DNA of 64,000 nt from Pseudomonas serboccidentalis (GCF_028830055.1 NZ_CP101655.1:3700204-3764203), one strand, 5' to 3'; shown: positions 38,386 to 47,218, counted from the stretch's first letter. The notes: generated by a model not told the origin, from the letters alone. Made by a program: numbers and translations.

Positions 38386-39690
38386 CTACAACTCGATACG
38401 CTCGACCTTGCCCACCAGCAACACGTAGGACAATGCACCGACCAGCGCAAGCACCGCGATGTAGGTGATCGCCGGCGCGAACGAGTCACCGCTGGCGAGA
38501 AAACCGATGACGATCGGTGTGGCAATCGCCGACAGGTTGCCGATGAAGTTGAACACCCCGCCGGTCAGCCCCAACAACCGCGCCGGCGCCAGTGTCGACA
38601 CCAGCGACCAGGTGATCGACGCCAGCCCGTTGCCGAAAAACGCCAGCGCCAGGAAGGCAATCACCAGCGGCGTCGACTCAACAAAATTCGCGCCGATGAT
38701 CGAGGTGGAAATCAGCAGCCCGCCAATGATCGGCAACTTGCGCGCAAAGCCGACGCTGCAACCACGGCGAATCAGCAGGTCGGAAAAGAACCCCGAACAC
38801 AGCACGCCAATGAACGCGGCAAGGAACGGCAGCGACGCCAGCAGGCCGGACTTGATGAAGTCCATGCCGCGATATTTCACCAGGTAGGTCGGGAACCACG
38901 TCAGAAAAAACCACAGCGTCGAGTTCAGGCAGAACTGGCCGAGGTAGATGCCCCACAACTTGCGTTTGGTCAGGACGATACCCAGGTCGGTCCAACTGAA
39001 CGACGCCTTGGCCGTTTGCGCTTGAATGTCTACCAGCCCGCCACCCTCGCGGATCAGGTCGATCTCCGCATCGTTGGCGCCCTTGAAATCTCGCGGCTCG
39101 CGATACACCGCGTACCAGATCGCCGCCCAGACAATGCCCGCCGCGCCAGTGGCGACGAACACCATGTGCCAGCCGAACTCATGTTGCAGCCACGCCAGCA
39201 CCGGGGTCAGAAACGCCAGCCCGACAAATTGCCCGGAGGTGTAGAAACCAATCGCCGTGGCCCGCTCGCGCTCGGGAAACCAGGTGGTCACCACGCGGCT
39301 GTTGATCGGATAGGCTGGGGCTTCCAGCGCGCCGACCGCCATGCGCAGCACGAACAGTGCAATGAAACTCGCGGCAAAACCGAGCATCACCGTGGCCAGC
39401 GACCATAGCAGCAGCGCGACGCTGTAGAGAATGCGCGGTGGCACCCGGTCCACCAGCCAGCCGCCGGGGATCTGCATCGCGGCGTAGGTCCAGCCGAACG
39501 CGGAGAAAATCAGCCCGACGTGAACCGGATCGATGCCCAGTTCGCTGGTCAGCGCGGGTGCGGCAATCGACAGGTTGCTGCGGTCGAGGTAGTTGATGAC
39601 CACGGTGATGAACAACAACACCATGATGAAGAACCGCTTGCGGCTGGGCGTGACTAAAGACGCCTGCCCGGTGAGGGTTTGCGGTGGCAT
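38386..39690 (-). CDS. MFS transporter, galactonate/anion symporter-like
   Basis: A 434-residue major facilitator with 12 predicted helices, like the ACS family (DgoT, ExuT). The signature after helix 2 is visible as GWLVDRVPPRI, and the family pattern VVINYLDRSNLSIAAP is near the start. Its position between dgoD and the IclR gene suggests galactonate uptake. A REP element separates it from dgoD. Confidence 0.88.
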   Translation of the reverse strand: MPPQTLTGQASLVTPSRKRFFIMVLLFITVVINYLDRSNLSIAAPALTSELGIDPVHVGLIFSAFGWTYAAMQIPGGWLVDRVPPRILYSVALLLWSLATVMLGFAASFIALFVLRMAVGALEAPAYPINSRVVTTWFPERERATAIGFYTSGQFVGLAFLTPVLAWLQHEFGWHMVFVATGAAGIVWAAIWYAVYREPRDFKGANDAEIDLIREGGGLVDIQAQTAKASFSWTDLGIVLTKRKLWGIYLGQFCLNSTLWFFLTWFPTYLVKYRGMDFIKSGLLASLPFLAAFIGVLCSGFFSDLLIRRGCSVGFARKLPIIGGLLISTSIIGANFVESTPLVIAFLALAFFGNGLASITWSLVSTLAPARLLGLTGGVFNFIGNLSAIATPIVIGFLASGDSFAPAITYIAVLALVGALSYVLLVGKVERIEL

Positions 39691-39745
39691 GAGAGATACC
39701 TCTTCTTATGTTTATTGAGGTCGGCCTGAGGCCTTGCACTAATCC

Positions 39746-39835
39746 CTGTAGGAGTGAGCCTGCTCGCGATAGCGTCCTGTCAGTCATAGACATGCCGGAT
39801 GTAAAAACCGAATCGCGAGCAGGCTCACTCCTACA
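39746..39835. repeat. Inverted REP pair, GCGAGCAGGCTCACTCC type
   Basis: Inverted copies between dgoD and the MFS gene inside the presumed operon, which could favour the catabolic genes over the transporter. Confidence 0.92.
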
Positions 39836-39862
39836 TTTGAATTGTGTTGAATCAGTAAGCAC

Positions 39863-41011
39863 TCACCACTCGGCAAAACTGCCATCGGCATGGCGCCAGA
39901 TCGGGTTGCGCCAGCGGTGGCCGACGGCGGCGCGCTCGATCACGTATTCCTCGTTGATCTCGATACCCAGCCCCGGCCCGTTCGGAATCTTCACGAAGCC
40001 CTGGTCGTAGTCGAACACCCGTGGATCCTTCACGTAGTCGAGCAAATCGTTGCTCTCGTTGTAATGGATGCCCAGGCTCTGCTCCTGGATAAACGCGTTG
40101 TAACAAGCCGCGTCGAGTTGCAAACACGCCGCCAGCGCAATCGGCCCCAGTGGGCAATGCAGCGCCAGCGCCACGTCGTAGGCTTCGGCCATGTTGGCGA
40201 TCTTGCGGGTTTCGGTGATGCCGCCGGCGTGGGAGGCATCCGGCTGGATGATGTCGACGTAGCCTTCGCTCAACACGCGTTTAAAGTCCCAACGCGAGAA
40301 CAGCCGCTCACCGAGGGCAATCGGCGTGCTCGTCAGCGGCGCCAGCTCTTTCAGCGCTTCGTAGTTTTCACTGAGCACCGGTTCTTCGATGAACATCAGT
40401 TTGTATGGGTCGAGTTCTTTCATCAGCACCTTGGCCATCGGCTTGTGCACCCGACCATGGAAGTCGACGCCGATACCGACGTTCGGCCCGACCGCATCAC
40501 GCACCGCAGCCACGTTGGCCAGGGCCAGATCGACTTTCTCAAAGGAGTCGAGGAACTGCAGCTCTTCGGTGCCGTTCATTTTCACCGCGGTAAAACCACG
40601 GCTCACCGCCTCTTTCGCCGCCCGTGCCGTATCGGCCGGACGGTCGCCACCGATCCACGAATACACACGGATCTTGTCACGCACCTGACCGCCGAGCAGA
40701 TCGCTGACCGACACACCGAGGGCCTTGCCCTTGATGTCCCACAGCGCCTGATCGATACCGGCCAGCGCACTCATGTGGATCGCGCCGCCGCGGTAGAAGC
40801 CGCCGCGGTACAACACGGTCCAGATGTCCTCGATGTTGCGTGGGTCTTTGCCGATCAGGTAGTCGGACAATTCCTCGACTGCAGCGGCGACGGTGTGGGC
40901 GCGGCCTTCGACCACAGGCTCGCCCCAACCGGTGACGCCTTCGTCGGTTTCGACCTTGAGGAAACACCAGCGCGGCGGGACGATGAAGGTGGTGAGTTTG
41001 GTGATTTTCAT
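39863..41011 (-). CDS. dgoD: D-galactonate dehydratase
   Basis: A 382-residue enolase-superfamily enzyme that converts D-galactonate to 2-keto-3-deoxygalactonate. The magnesium ligands and catalytic residues occupy the positions known from E. coli DgoD: D183 and H185 in GVDFHGR, E209 in FIEEP, E235 in LGERL, and the histidine in DASHAGG (about 285). Start at 41011 (MKITKLTTF) with a purine-rich AGAGAG upstream; the open frame continues upstream but into dgoA. Confidence 0.96.
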   Translation of the reverse strand: MKITKLTTFIVPPRWCFLKVETDEGVTGWGEPVVEGRAHTVAAAVEELSDYLIGKDPRNIEDIWTVLYRGGFYRGGAIHMSALAGIDQALWDIKGKALGVSVSDLLGGQVRDKIRVYSWIGGDRPADTARAAKEAVSRGFTAVKMNGTEELQFLDSFEKVDLALANVAAVRDAVGPNVGIGVDFHGRVHKPMAKVLMKELDPYKLMFIEEPVLSENYEALKELAPLTSTPIALGERLFSRWDFKRVLSEGYVDIIQPDASHAGGITETRKIANMAEAYDVALALHCPLGPIALAACLQLDAACYNAFIQEQSLGIHYNESNDLLDYVKDPRVFDYDQGFVKIPNGPGLGIEINEEYVIERAAVGHRWRNPIWRHADGSFAEW

Positions 41012-41073
41012 CTCTGCTCTCTTTTTGTAAATGCAGCTCTTATTAGATGCAGCGCACGCGGCGCCAAAAAGTC

Positions 41074-41694
41074 TTAGCGAAGCGCTTTCCAGGCGGCCAC
41101 GTAGGCCTTGGCGTTCACCGCCACTTGCTCCGGCGTCATGCCCGGCTTGAACAGACCGGAACCGAGCCCGAAACCTTTGACCCCGGCATCGATGAACACC
41201 TGCATGTTGTCCGGGGTGATGCCGCCGACCGGCGCCAGCACCGTCCCCGCTGGCAACACCGCGAGCCAGGCTTTGACGACCGCCGGGCCCATCTGCTCGG
41301 CCGGGAACAGCTTGAGAATGTCCGCGCCCTCCTCCAGCGCCGCGAAGGCTTCGGTCGGCGTGGCGACACCCGGCGACAGGTACAGCCCCGCCGCTTTCGC
41401 TGCGCGCAGCACTTTGGCGTCGCTGTGCGGCATGACAATCACCTGGCCGCCAGCCGCTTTCACCTGCTCGACCTGTTCCGGGGTCAGCACCGTGCCGGCA
41501 CCGATCAGACAATCGGCGGGCAAGGTCTGGCGCAGGATGCGGATACTTTCGTACGGTGAAGGGGAATTGAGCGGTACTTCGATGACGCGAAATCCGGCGG
41601 CATACAGGACTTCTCCGATAGCGGCGGCTTCCTGCGGATGCAGGCCACGCAGAATCGCGATCAGACCGTTTTGTGCCAGTGCTTGCTTGAGCAT
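41074..41694 (-). CDS. dgoA: 2-Dehydro-3-deoxy-6-phosphogalactonate aldolase
   Basis: A 206-residue class I KDPG/KDPGal aldolase that splits KDPGal into pyruvate and glyceraldehyde 3-phosphate. The Schiff-base lysine is K128 in LKLFPAE, and the general-base glutamate is in [10 protein letters not shown] (about 39). The size matches E. coli DgoA and, with the neighbours, distinguishes it from KDPG aldolase (Eda). It starts 19 bases after dgoK. Confidence 0.94.
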   Translation of the reverse strand: MLKQALAQNGLIAILRGLHPQEAAAIGEVLYAAGFRVIEVPLNSPSPYESIRILRQTLPADCLIGAGTVLTPEQVEQVKAAGGQVIVMPHSDAKVLRAAKAAGLYLSPGVATPTEAFAALEEGADILKLFPAEQMGPAVVKAWLAVLPAGTVLAPVGGITPDNMQVFIDAGVKGFGLGSGLFKPGMTPEQVAVNAKAYVAAWKALR

Positions 41695-41713
41695 GTCAGG
41701 CCTCCAGTCAGGG

Positions 41714-42703
41714 TTAACGGGATGAGGAATCGAGCAGTCCGGCGGCCAGCGCCAGTTGCCACAGGCCACGCTCGGTGGCCTGCTCGGCCAGCGTCACGTT
41801 GGCGAAACCACAGGCCTCCAGCGCGCGGCTGTAGCGGGCGCAGAGTTGCGCGTTGCCGATGAGGATGATCGAGGGCAGATGCACGCTGTGGCGCCGACGC
41901 CGCTGCACGGTGGCAAGCGCCGCCAGTTCATGGCCGATCATCAGCCCGGACAGGTAATCCGCTTGCGCCGTCGGGGCCAGTTCGCCGGTCAGGCCCAAGG
42001 TGCGCGCACTGAACAGCGTGGAAAGCACACCGAGTTCGCCGTCCGTCGACAGCGCCACTTGCACGCCACGGTCAAAGGCCAGGCCATCGAATGCCGCCCC
42101 CGGTTGCTGGGTACGCCCGAGAATGCTGTGCTCACTGAGCACGGCGAACACTTCGCCGGTCATGAAGGTATCGAAATGAGTGATGCGGCCATCGACCACT
42201 TCCACCCATTTGGAATGGCTGCCCGGCAAGCCGATCAACAGGTCGCCGTCCGTCTCGGCCGGCAGGTTCTGCAGCACGCCGAGGACCTGGGTTTCTTCAC
42301 CGCGCATCACGTTCGGCAGGCGTGAACGCTGGATCACGCCCGGCACGATATGCACCCGCGTGCCGCGCAGACTGACCAGTGTTTGTAGGGAATTTCCGAG
42401 ATTGGCGACGTTCGCCGGTGTTTCGCAGTAGGCCGCTTCGCGCCAGCCCTGGGCGCTGCCGACCATGCCGCAGGCGATCACCGGCAGATCCGGCTGCGCA
42501 TCGAGCCAGTCGCCACACGCGTCTTCGAAGGCCAGTTCAAAACCGTCGGCGCATTCACGACCGTTGATGACTCGCGAGGTCTTGGGCAACTGCATGATCC
42601 CGGACGACAGCGCACGCTGCTCCAGCACCACCCCGCCCGCCGCGAGTTTGTAAGCACGTAATGAGGTCGTCCCCCAATCGAGCGCGATCAATTGCGCCTG
42701 CAT
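41714..42703 (-). CDS. dgoK: 2-Dehydro-3-deoxygalactonokinase
   Basis: A 329-residue sugar kinase of the DgoK family (phosphate motif LDWGTTSLRAY at the start; LIGLPGSHSKWVEV around 165). It phosphorylates KDGal for DgoA. It is the first gene of the dgo operon, with AGGTGAAG before the ATG and the operator-promoter at 42742-42801. Confidence 0.95.
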   Translation of the reverse strand: MQAQLIALDWGTTSLRAYKLAAGGVVLEQRALSSGIMQLPKTSRVINGRECADGFELAFEDACGDWLDAQPDLPVIACGMVGSAQGWREAAYCETPANVANLGNSLQTLVSLRGTRVHIVPGVIQRSRLPNVMRGEETQVLGVLQNLPAETDGDLLIGLPGSHSKWVEVVDGRITHFDTFMTGEVFAVLSEHSILGRTQQPGAAFDGLAFDRGVQVALSTDGELGVLSTLFSARTLGLTGELAPTAQADYLSGLMIGHELAALATVQRRRRHSVHLPSIILIGNAQLCARYSRALEACGFANVTLAEQATERGLWQLALAAGLLDSSSR

Positions 42704-42741
42704 CGCTTCACCTGTTTTGTTTTTGGCAGTGAGTGCGACGG

Positions 42742-42801
42742 ACTATAGACCTCTCAGACCGGAAATCTCAATATGTAATTTTGCATCCCATATTTTGGGA
42801 T
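42742..42801 (-). promoter_or_regulatory. dgoK promoter with 17-bp inverted-repeat operator
   Basis: On the minus strand TTGAGA (42766-42771) and TATAGT (42742-42747) are 18 bases apart. Just upstream lies the perfect inverted repeat ATCCCATATTTTGGGAT (42785-42801). A 38-base block (42764-42801) is identical except for one base to 56816-56853, and the translation-start region is also shared, so both promoters should answer to one regulator, probably the IclR protein at 37522. Confidence 0.82.
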
Positions 42802-42846
42802 AGAACAATCTCGCCCTACCTCGAACAGGTTCAGCCATCACCGCCA

Positions 42847-43377
42847 TCAGAATGCCTGCTTATGCTGTATCGCCTGGATAAAAGCGCTGGCAGGAACATC
42901 CATCGACTCTGAGTAATAAGGACCATAGGAATAAGCGGCAGTCTTGAACTTACAAACGACAACTTTACGCAGCTTCAAAATGGCCAGCACTTGCTCTTTA
43001 CTGATATATGTACTCAGCGTTCCACCATCCGGTGTGTACACGGCAAACACCTCGGCTGAATAAACGTGCGAGGACGCTGAACCTTCATCTTTCGCCGCTA
43101 CGACTTCGCCCTCGAAATACCTGACCAGGTCCTGCTTCGTTTCGAAGACACCGGCTTCATCCAATGAACAGATCAAACTGTTACCCACCTGATTCTGACC
43201 GGCATGTATTTCAAAAAAACGCAACACGTCAGTCTTTGAACTGAATCGAACATCTAAAAAAGCGTTCTCTCCCTGTCTGGTGACGGAAACAAAATCAATC
43301 CCGGATTCCGGCAAGGGCACTCTTTTTGCGCACGAGGCACACAAAACAAGTGAAACAATTGCGAGCAAGATTCTCAT
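42847..43377 (-). CDS. Probable immunity lipoprotein for the lipase-like effector
   Basis: A 176-residue protein with a signal peptide (MRILLAIVSLVLCASC) and a probable lipid-attachment cysteine at about residue 16, though the -3 position is Cys, not Leu. The mature part has no recognisable domain. It starts two bases after the lipase-like gene and has the same low GC. Periplasmic lipoproteins directly behind type VI phospholipase effectors are their usual immunity proteins, so this role is inferred from position. Confidence 0.7.
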   Translation of the reverse strand: MRILLAIVSLVLCASCAKRVPLPESGIDFVSVTRQGENAFLDVRFSSKTDVLRFFEIHAGQNQVGNSLICSLDEAGVFETKQDLVRYFEGEVVAAKDEGSASSHVYSAEVFAVYTPDGGTLSTYISKEQVLAILKLRKVVVCKFKTAAYSYGPYYSESMDVPASAFIQAIQHKQAF

Positions 43378-43378
43378 C

Positions 43379-44116
43379 TCAAGACTCCAGATATTTGATC
43401 ATTCTCTCAGCGATAAGATCACGTGCCGATTGCTCGCCAAGAGCCACTGCCTTGAACATTTTGCCTGCGTCTTCGTGATTGGCATCTACGGACAGGTTGA
43501 TATCCGGACCGGAACTCATTTTCCATCGTTCGCCCATGTCGGCCACATCATCGGATTGATTGGGTTTCGAGGGAGCCGCCAGTATGTTTATCCAGTACTC
43601 CGCCCCAGGTTTAGGGGTGGTAGCGTAAATGTCAGAAATCAGCCAGACCCCCAATCCACCACCAACAGGATCAAGTGTGACCAGCGACTTTACCGTGTAA
43701 CCCTGTTCCTTGAGTATGGCTGCCAGGTGGGCACCATTCCACCCACCAAGACTATGACCGACGATACTGATGTAAATTGATTTATCGCCTTTCAAGTGGC
43801 GATGTACATACTTGTCAATGTCCTTCTTGCCGCGAACATCCTTATAACTCAGATACACCGACTGCAATTTCGTTAATTGGGCGTCGCTGAATTTTTTAGG
43901 CAACAGAACCTGCGCGGCGGTCACATTATGGTGAGGCGGCTGGTCTTGGTAGTACTGCTCTTTATCCCCAGCGCCGCCAATAAAAAACACCACTATCTTT
44001 TTGACACTCACCGCAACTGTCTTGACGCTCTGATCGGATTTGCAAGTCAATTCATGACTCGCCGCCAGTTTATTGCAAGCCTGAGAAGCAGGACTTTCAG
44101 CTTCCATTTCAATCAC
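43379..44116 (-). CDS. Lipase-like alpha/beta-hydrolase, candidate type VI effector
   Basis: A 245-residue protein with the nucleophile elbow GHSLGG (S122), an acid in VTLDPVGG (D149) and a late histidine in DANHEDAG (H214), a plausible Ser-Asp-His triad. It has no signal peptide, so it would need dedicated secretion. It overlaps the upstream PAAR gene by four bases and is followed at once by a lipoprotein gene. Together these match a Tle-type phospholipase effector carried on a PAAR tip, though I cannot assign it to a known Tle subfamily. GC is clearly lower than around it (26 of 60 at 43801-43860, against 38 of 60 at 42001-42060). Confidence 0.75.
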   Translation of the reverse strand: MIEMEAESPASQACNKLAASHELTCKSDQSVKTVAVSVKKIVVFFIGGAGDKEQYYQDQPPHHNVTAAQVLLPKKFSDAQLTKLQSVYLSYKDVRGKKDIDKYVHRHLKGDKSIYISIVGHSLGGWNGAHLAAILKEQGYTVKSLVTLDPVGGGLGVWLISDIYATTPKPGAEYWINILAAPSKPNQSDDVADMGERWKMSSGPDINLSVDANHEDAGKMFKAVALGEQSARDLIAERMIKYLES

Positions 44117-44607
44117 TCTACAAACAGTTTTATGGATTCGGGTAAGTGGGAGCTGACCGTGTGGGTAAAGCCCTGTTCATTGGTAATGCCGTGCTCAAGA
44201 CGTCCATCACCTCGTTCGATTGCATAAGGATGGTTCGGGACAGGCTCGCCAGTCGCTTCATTTACCACTTGCAACTTGTCCGTAAAATGCACCGGCATCG
44301 GCAACAACCCGCTAAACGCCGCGCCTCCACCACTCTGGCCGATAATCACCGTCCCCGACCCACCGACCACGACATTGCCGTGACCTCCAGTGCTGTCGAG
44401 CGTGGCGGCGTTCAGGCCGTTGATGAATACGGTGCCGGAAACGGCGCCGGTGATCGGGCTGCCACAGGCCGATTTATCGGTCATGCGCGCGGCGGCGAGG
44501 CCGTCGAAGAAGACGTCGGGCGAGCCGGAAACAATCGGGTTGGTGCCATGCCCTGGCAATGGGCAGTCGGTCGGGTCGGTGACGCGTGCAGCGGGTTTAC
44601 CACTCAA
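44113..44607 (-). CDS. PAAR-domain spike protein with C-terminal extension
   Basis: A 164-residue protein. Residues 1-95 form a PAAR repeat domain (AARVTDPTDCPLPGHG, FFDGLAAARMTDKSACG, GGHGNVVVGGSGTVIIG) that sharpens the VgrG tip of a type VI secretion system and binds zinc. The tail (about 100-164) resembles the small extensions that dock effectors (VVNEATGEPVPNHPYAIERGDG). Both ends overlap neighbours by ATGA, so the three genes are translationally coupled. No vgrG or tss genes are in the window; it must use a machine encoded elsewhere. Confidence 0.88.
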   Translation of the reverse strand: MSGKPAARVTDPTDCPLPGHGTNPIVSGSPDVFFDGLAAARMTDKSACGSPITGAVSGTVFINGLNAATLDSTGGHGNVVVGGSGTVIIGQSGGGAAFSGLLPMPVHFTDKLQVVNEATGEPVPNHPYAIERGDGRLEHGITNEQGFTHTVSSHLPESIKLFVE

Positions 44608-45266
44608 TTCAAAGCTCCTTGCTTCGGGCGTTCCGGGTGTGGCTGATGAATATCGATGTCGGTTGCGGCGAAGCGCCAGCGGTTGTCGACAGGGTCAAAC
44701 AGGGCGTGGCAATGCTCACGGCTGTCGGGCGATGTGGCGGTTTGCAGGTGTCGCCAGGCTTCGTCGGTTTGCCACGCCAGTTCGGCCGGCGAGGCGTCGT
44801 CGAGGTCGTTGAGCCAGGCGTTGTAATTACGCAGGTGATTGCGCTCGTAGGTCGATTGCAGCAGATCGGCCATTTGCACGCCGAGGTCCAGATGATGCTC
44901 GGCAGTCCATCGGCCCACCTCGGAATAGACGTACCAGCCCATCGGGATCAGCGCGCCGTCCTTGAGCAACGAATCGCCGGCCGGGGCGACGAAACCGCAG
45001 CAGATGTGCAACGTCAGCCAGCCCTGATGCGCGTCGATAAACGCATTCGGCTCAAACTGGCGTAACGGGATCACACGGTAGTCATCAAGGCCGGCGCTGC
45101 GCGCCATGAGTTCGGCGTCAAGCCGCGACACAAACGCACGAATGGCTTTGCCGCCCGTGCGATTGACGATGCACAGGATGTCTACCGGTTGCCGCTGAGG
45201 GTTGTCAGTGGAGCCTGAGTTTTTCACCAGGCCGTACAGACGCATTGACGCCCGCAGTCCGCTCAT
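44604..45266 (-). CDS. Unrecognised first gene of the PAAR cassette, possible adaptor
   Basis: A 220-residue soluble protein that I do not recognise. It contains GWLTLHICCGFVAP, MGWYVYSEVGRWTAEHHLD and NHLRNYNAWLNDLDD, and has no signal peptide or membrane helix. It is upstream of, and overlaps by four bases, the PAAR gene. In such cassettes this place usually holds an adaptor or chaperone (DUF4123, DUF1795 or DUF2169), but I see none of those domains. The ATG at 45266 has a weak site, and the ATG eight codons later is possible. Its GC is near the genome average, unlike the two downstream genes. Confidence 0.65.
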   Translation of the reverse strand: MSGLRASMRLYGLVKNSGSTDNPQRQPVDILCIVNRTGGKAIRAFVSRLDAELMARSAGLDDYRVIPLRQFEPNAFIDAHQGWLTLHICCGFVAPAGDSLLKDGALIPMGWYVYSEVGRWTAEHHLDLGVQMADLLQSTYERNHLRNYNAWLNDLDDASPAELAWQTDEAWRHLQTATSPDSREHCHALFDPVDNRWRFAATDIDIHQPHPERPKQGALN

Positions 45267-45276
45267 CGCCGGTCAC

Positions 45277-45399
45277 TCATTGACGCAGCGAAGGCTCCAC
45301 GGGCGTGGAGAAATAGTGCCAGAGGCATTGCAGTTGTCGTCCGTGAGCGCGCAAAAATGGCGCGTAGAATGCCGGACTAGAGCGCTGGCGACAATCGAA
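45277..45399 (-). pseudogene. 3' remnant of a lost gene upstream of the PAAR cassette
   Basis: In the minus frame that ends at TGA 45277-45279, the last 31 codons read like protein (AFYAPFLRAHGRQLQC, then LWHYFSTPVEPSLRQ), with GC-rich third positions. A TAA at 45400-45402 closes the frame just upstream and no start codon exists. It ends eleven bases before the first cassette gene. It looks like the tail of a gene cut when the region was rearranged; I cannot name its parent. Confidence 0.5.
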
Positions 45400-45425
45400 T
45401 TAGCATTGGATGGCCATCATTGTGA

Positions 45426-45905
45426 TCAGCCTTCGGCAAACTCGCGTAAAACCTTGCCATCCATGCGATAGCGCACCCACTCTTCCTGCGGCTGCGCGCC
45501 GAGGGATTTGTAGAATTCGATGGCCGGGGTGTTCCAGTCCAGCACGCTCCATTCGAAGCGCCCGCAATCATTGTCACAGGCGATTTTCGCCAGATGCCGC
45601 AGCAGGGTTTTGCCGGCACCGCCACCGCGTTGCTCGGGGGTGATGTAGAGGTCTTCGAGGTACAGGCAGTTGCTGCCGAGCCATGTCGAATAGCTGAAGA
45701 AGAACACCGCAAAACCGATCGGCACACCGTCACGCAAACAGATCAGGCCGTGGGCGGTGGCGCCTTCGCTGAACAGACTGCGCTCGATGTCGGTGACGCT
45801 GGCGATAACTTCGTGGCGGGCCTTTTCGAAATCTGCCAGTTCGGTGATGAAGGCGAGGATTTGCGGAGCATCGCTGGGGGTCGCCGGGCGGATGTCGATC
45901 GTCAT
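45426..45905 (-). CDS. GNAT acetyltransferase, polyamine (SSAT)-like
   Basis: A 159-residue GNAT protein. LYLEDLYITPEQRGGGAGKTLL is the acetyl-CoA site, and the C-terminal WSVLDWNTPAIEFYKSLGA is typical of spermidine/spermine or thialysine acetyltransferases (eukaryotic SAT-like). The substrate is inferred only from this resemblance. The ATG at 45905 is preferred (AAGG upstream). It is monocistronic. Confidence 0.85.
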   Translation of the reverse strand: MTIDIRPATPSDAPQILAFITELADFEKARHEVIASVTDIERSLFSEGATAHGLICLRDGVPIGFAVFFFSYSTWLGSNCLYLEDLYITPEQRGGGAGKTLLRHLAKIACDNDCGRFEWSVLDWNTPAIEFYKSLGAQPQEEWVRYRMDGKVLREFAEG

Positions 45906-46030
45906 GGACGGGCCTTGTCGGAAAAGGGAAAGCGCCATAGTAAGGCCGGACGCGCCGCTCGTCATATGGCAACACAGAGAATATCCTGCTCCGCTCCCAC
46001 AGGGAATTTCGACAGCCTGAAAGGACGCTC

Positions 46031-46684
46031 ATGAACACTGAGATTTTTATGCCCATGGAGGCGCTCGCGGTGGTGCTGCTGCCCCACGCCCTCGAACCGT
46101 CAGACGACGGCGCTCACGACCTCGCCCACCTGCACCGGGTCTGGCACAACGTGCGCACCTTGCAGGCCGAGGAAGGTGGCGACCTTGAAGTGTTGCTCGC
46201 CGCCGTGCTGCTGCACGATTGCGTGGCTGTCGAAAAGAACTCGCCCCTGCGCTCGCAGGCCTCGCGTCTCGCGGCAGAGAAAGCCGCAAACGTGCTGGCT
46301 GAATTGGATTGGCCCGAAAGCAAAATCGCCGCCGTCACCCACGCCATCGAAGCCCACAGCTTTTCCGCCAATCTCACCCCGCTGACCCTCGAAGCGAAAA
46401 TCGTCCAGGACGCCGACCGTCTCGACTCGCTGGGCATGCTCGGTGTTGCCCGCACCTTCTACGTCGCCGGGCGCATGGGCGCGGCGCTGTACGACCCGCA
46501 GGATCCCGAAGCGAAACAACGCGAGTACGACGACACACGTTTTTGCCTCGATCATTTCCAGACCAAACTGCTGCACCTCGCCGACGGTTTCCAGACCGTT
46601 GCCGGGCAAGGTCTGGCGCAGATCCGCCATCAACGCTTGAAGGGTTTCATGGAGCAGTTCAAGGAAGAAATCGGCATCGCCTGA
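46031..46684 (+). CDS. HD-domain phosphohydrolase
   Basis: A 217-residue metal-dependent HD protein with the ligand pattern HDLAHLHRVW, LLHDC (about residue 66) and DADRLDSLGM (about 131). It resembles YedJ/YpgQ-type HD hydrolases that act on nucleotides. AAGGA is seven bases upstream of the ATG. It is divergent from the GNAT gene. Confidence 0.88.
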   Translation: MNTEIFMPMEALAVVLLPHALEPSDDGAHDLAHLHRVWHNVRTLQAEEGGDLEVLLAAVLLHDCVAVEKNSPLRSQASRLAAEKAANVLAELDWPESKIAAVTHAIEAHSFSANLTPLTLEAKIVQDADRLDSLGMLGVARTFYVAGRMGAALYDPQDPEAKQREYDDTRFCLDHFQTKLLHLADGFQTVAGQGLAQIRHQRLKGFMEQFKEEIGIA

Positions 46685-46829
46685 CGTTATTACTCCGGCG
46701 CGCAGCGATCCAGGCTTCGACGACGTCGCGCCGTGCAAGCAATCAGAACCGTTCGTCGATCATCAGGCACCAATCCAGTCCGGGGGCAGACCAACGACAG
46801 GTAAGGATTCCAATCACTGGAGATGCCCT

Positions 46830-47174
46830 ATGATCCCGTCAAGGTTGACTGCCCTCGTTTTCAGCGCCCTGCTCTGCCCCGCGGTGTTCGCCGCCACCAC
46901 CACTGCAGCGGGCACAGGCCCCACCGATCCGGTTCCACCGCCACGCGCGCCCGCCATCAATAGTGCGCCTGGCATGAACACCGATGGTTCCGGGGTTCCA
47001 TTGATCAATCAGCCGCCCGCCACCGGCACTGATCCGCGCACCCAAGGCAGTGATCCCGGTCGCCAGGGTGGCATGAACACGCCTGACTCCCCTGCAACAC
47101 CCGACAACGCCGGCCCCGGCGTTGGCTCGAAAACCACCACCGGTGGCTCGGGCTCCGAAGGTACCGGTCAGTAG
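46830..47174 (+). CDS. Exported low-complexity Pro/Gly/Thr-rich small protein
   Basis: A 114-residue protein with a signal peptide (MIPSRLTALVFSALLCPAVFA). The mature 90 residues are disordered, made of Pro, Gly, Thr, Asp and Asn (repeated NT-D-SG and DPR/GRQGG turns). No domain is visible. GGAG lies seven bases before the ATG. Homologues occur in fluorescent pseudomonads, but nothing is known of their function. Confidence 0.65.
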   Translation: MIPSRLTALVFSALLCPAVFAATTTAAGTGPTDPVPPPRAPAINSAPGMNTDGSGVPLINQPPATGTDPRTQGSDPGRQGGMNTPDSPATPDNAGPGVGSKTTTGGSGSEGTGQ

Positions 47175-47218
47175 TTCGCCGACGCGAGCGTCCTATTCAA
47201 CCCAATGAAGAGGTAACC

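Noticed and set aside
41074..41694. Entner-Doudoroff KDPG aldolase (eda)
   Set aside because: Size, sequence pattern and dgoK/dgoD neighbours all indicate the galactonate aldolase.
42847..45266. Prophage origin of the low-GC cassette
   Set aside because: There are no integrase, capsid, tail or lysis genes, and PAAR plus lipase plus lipoprotein explains it as a secretion cassette.
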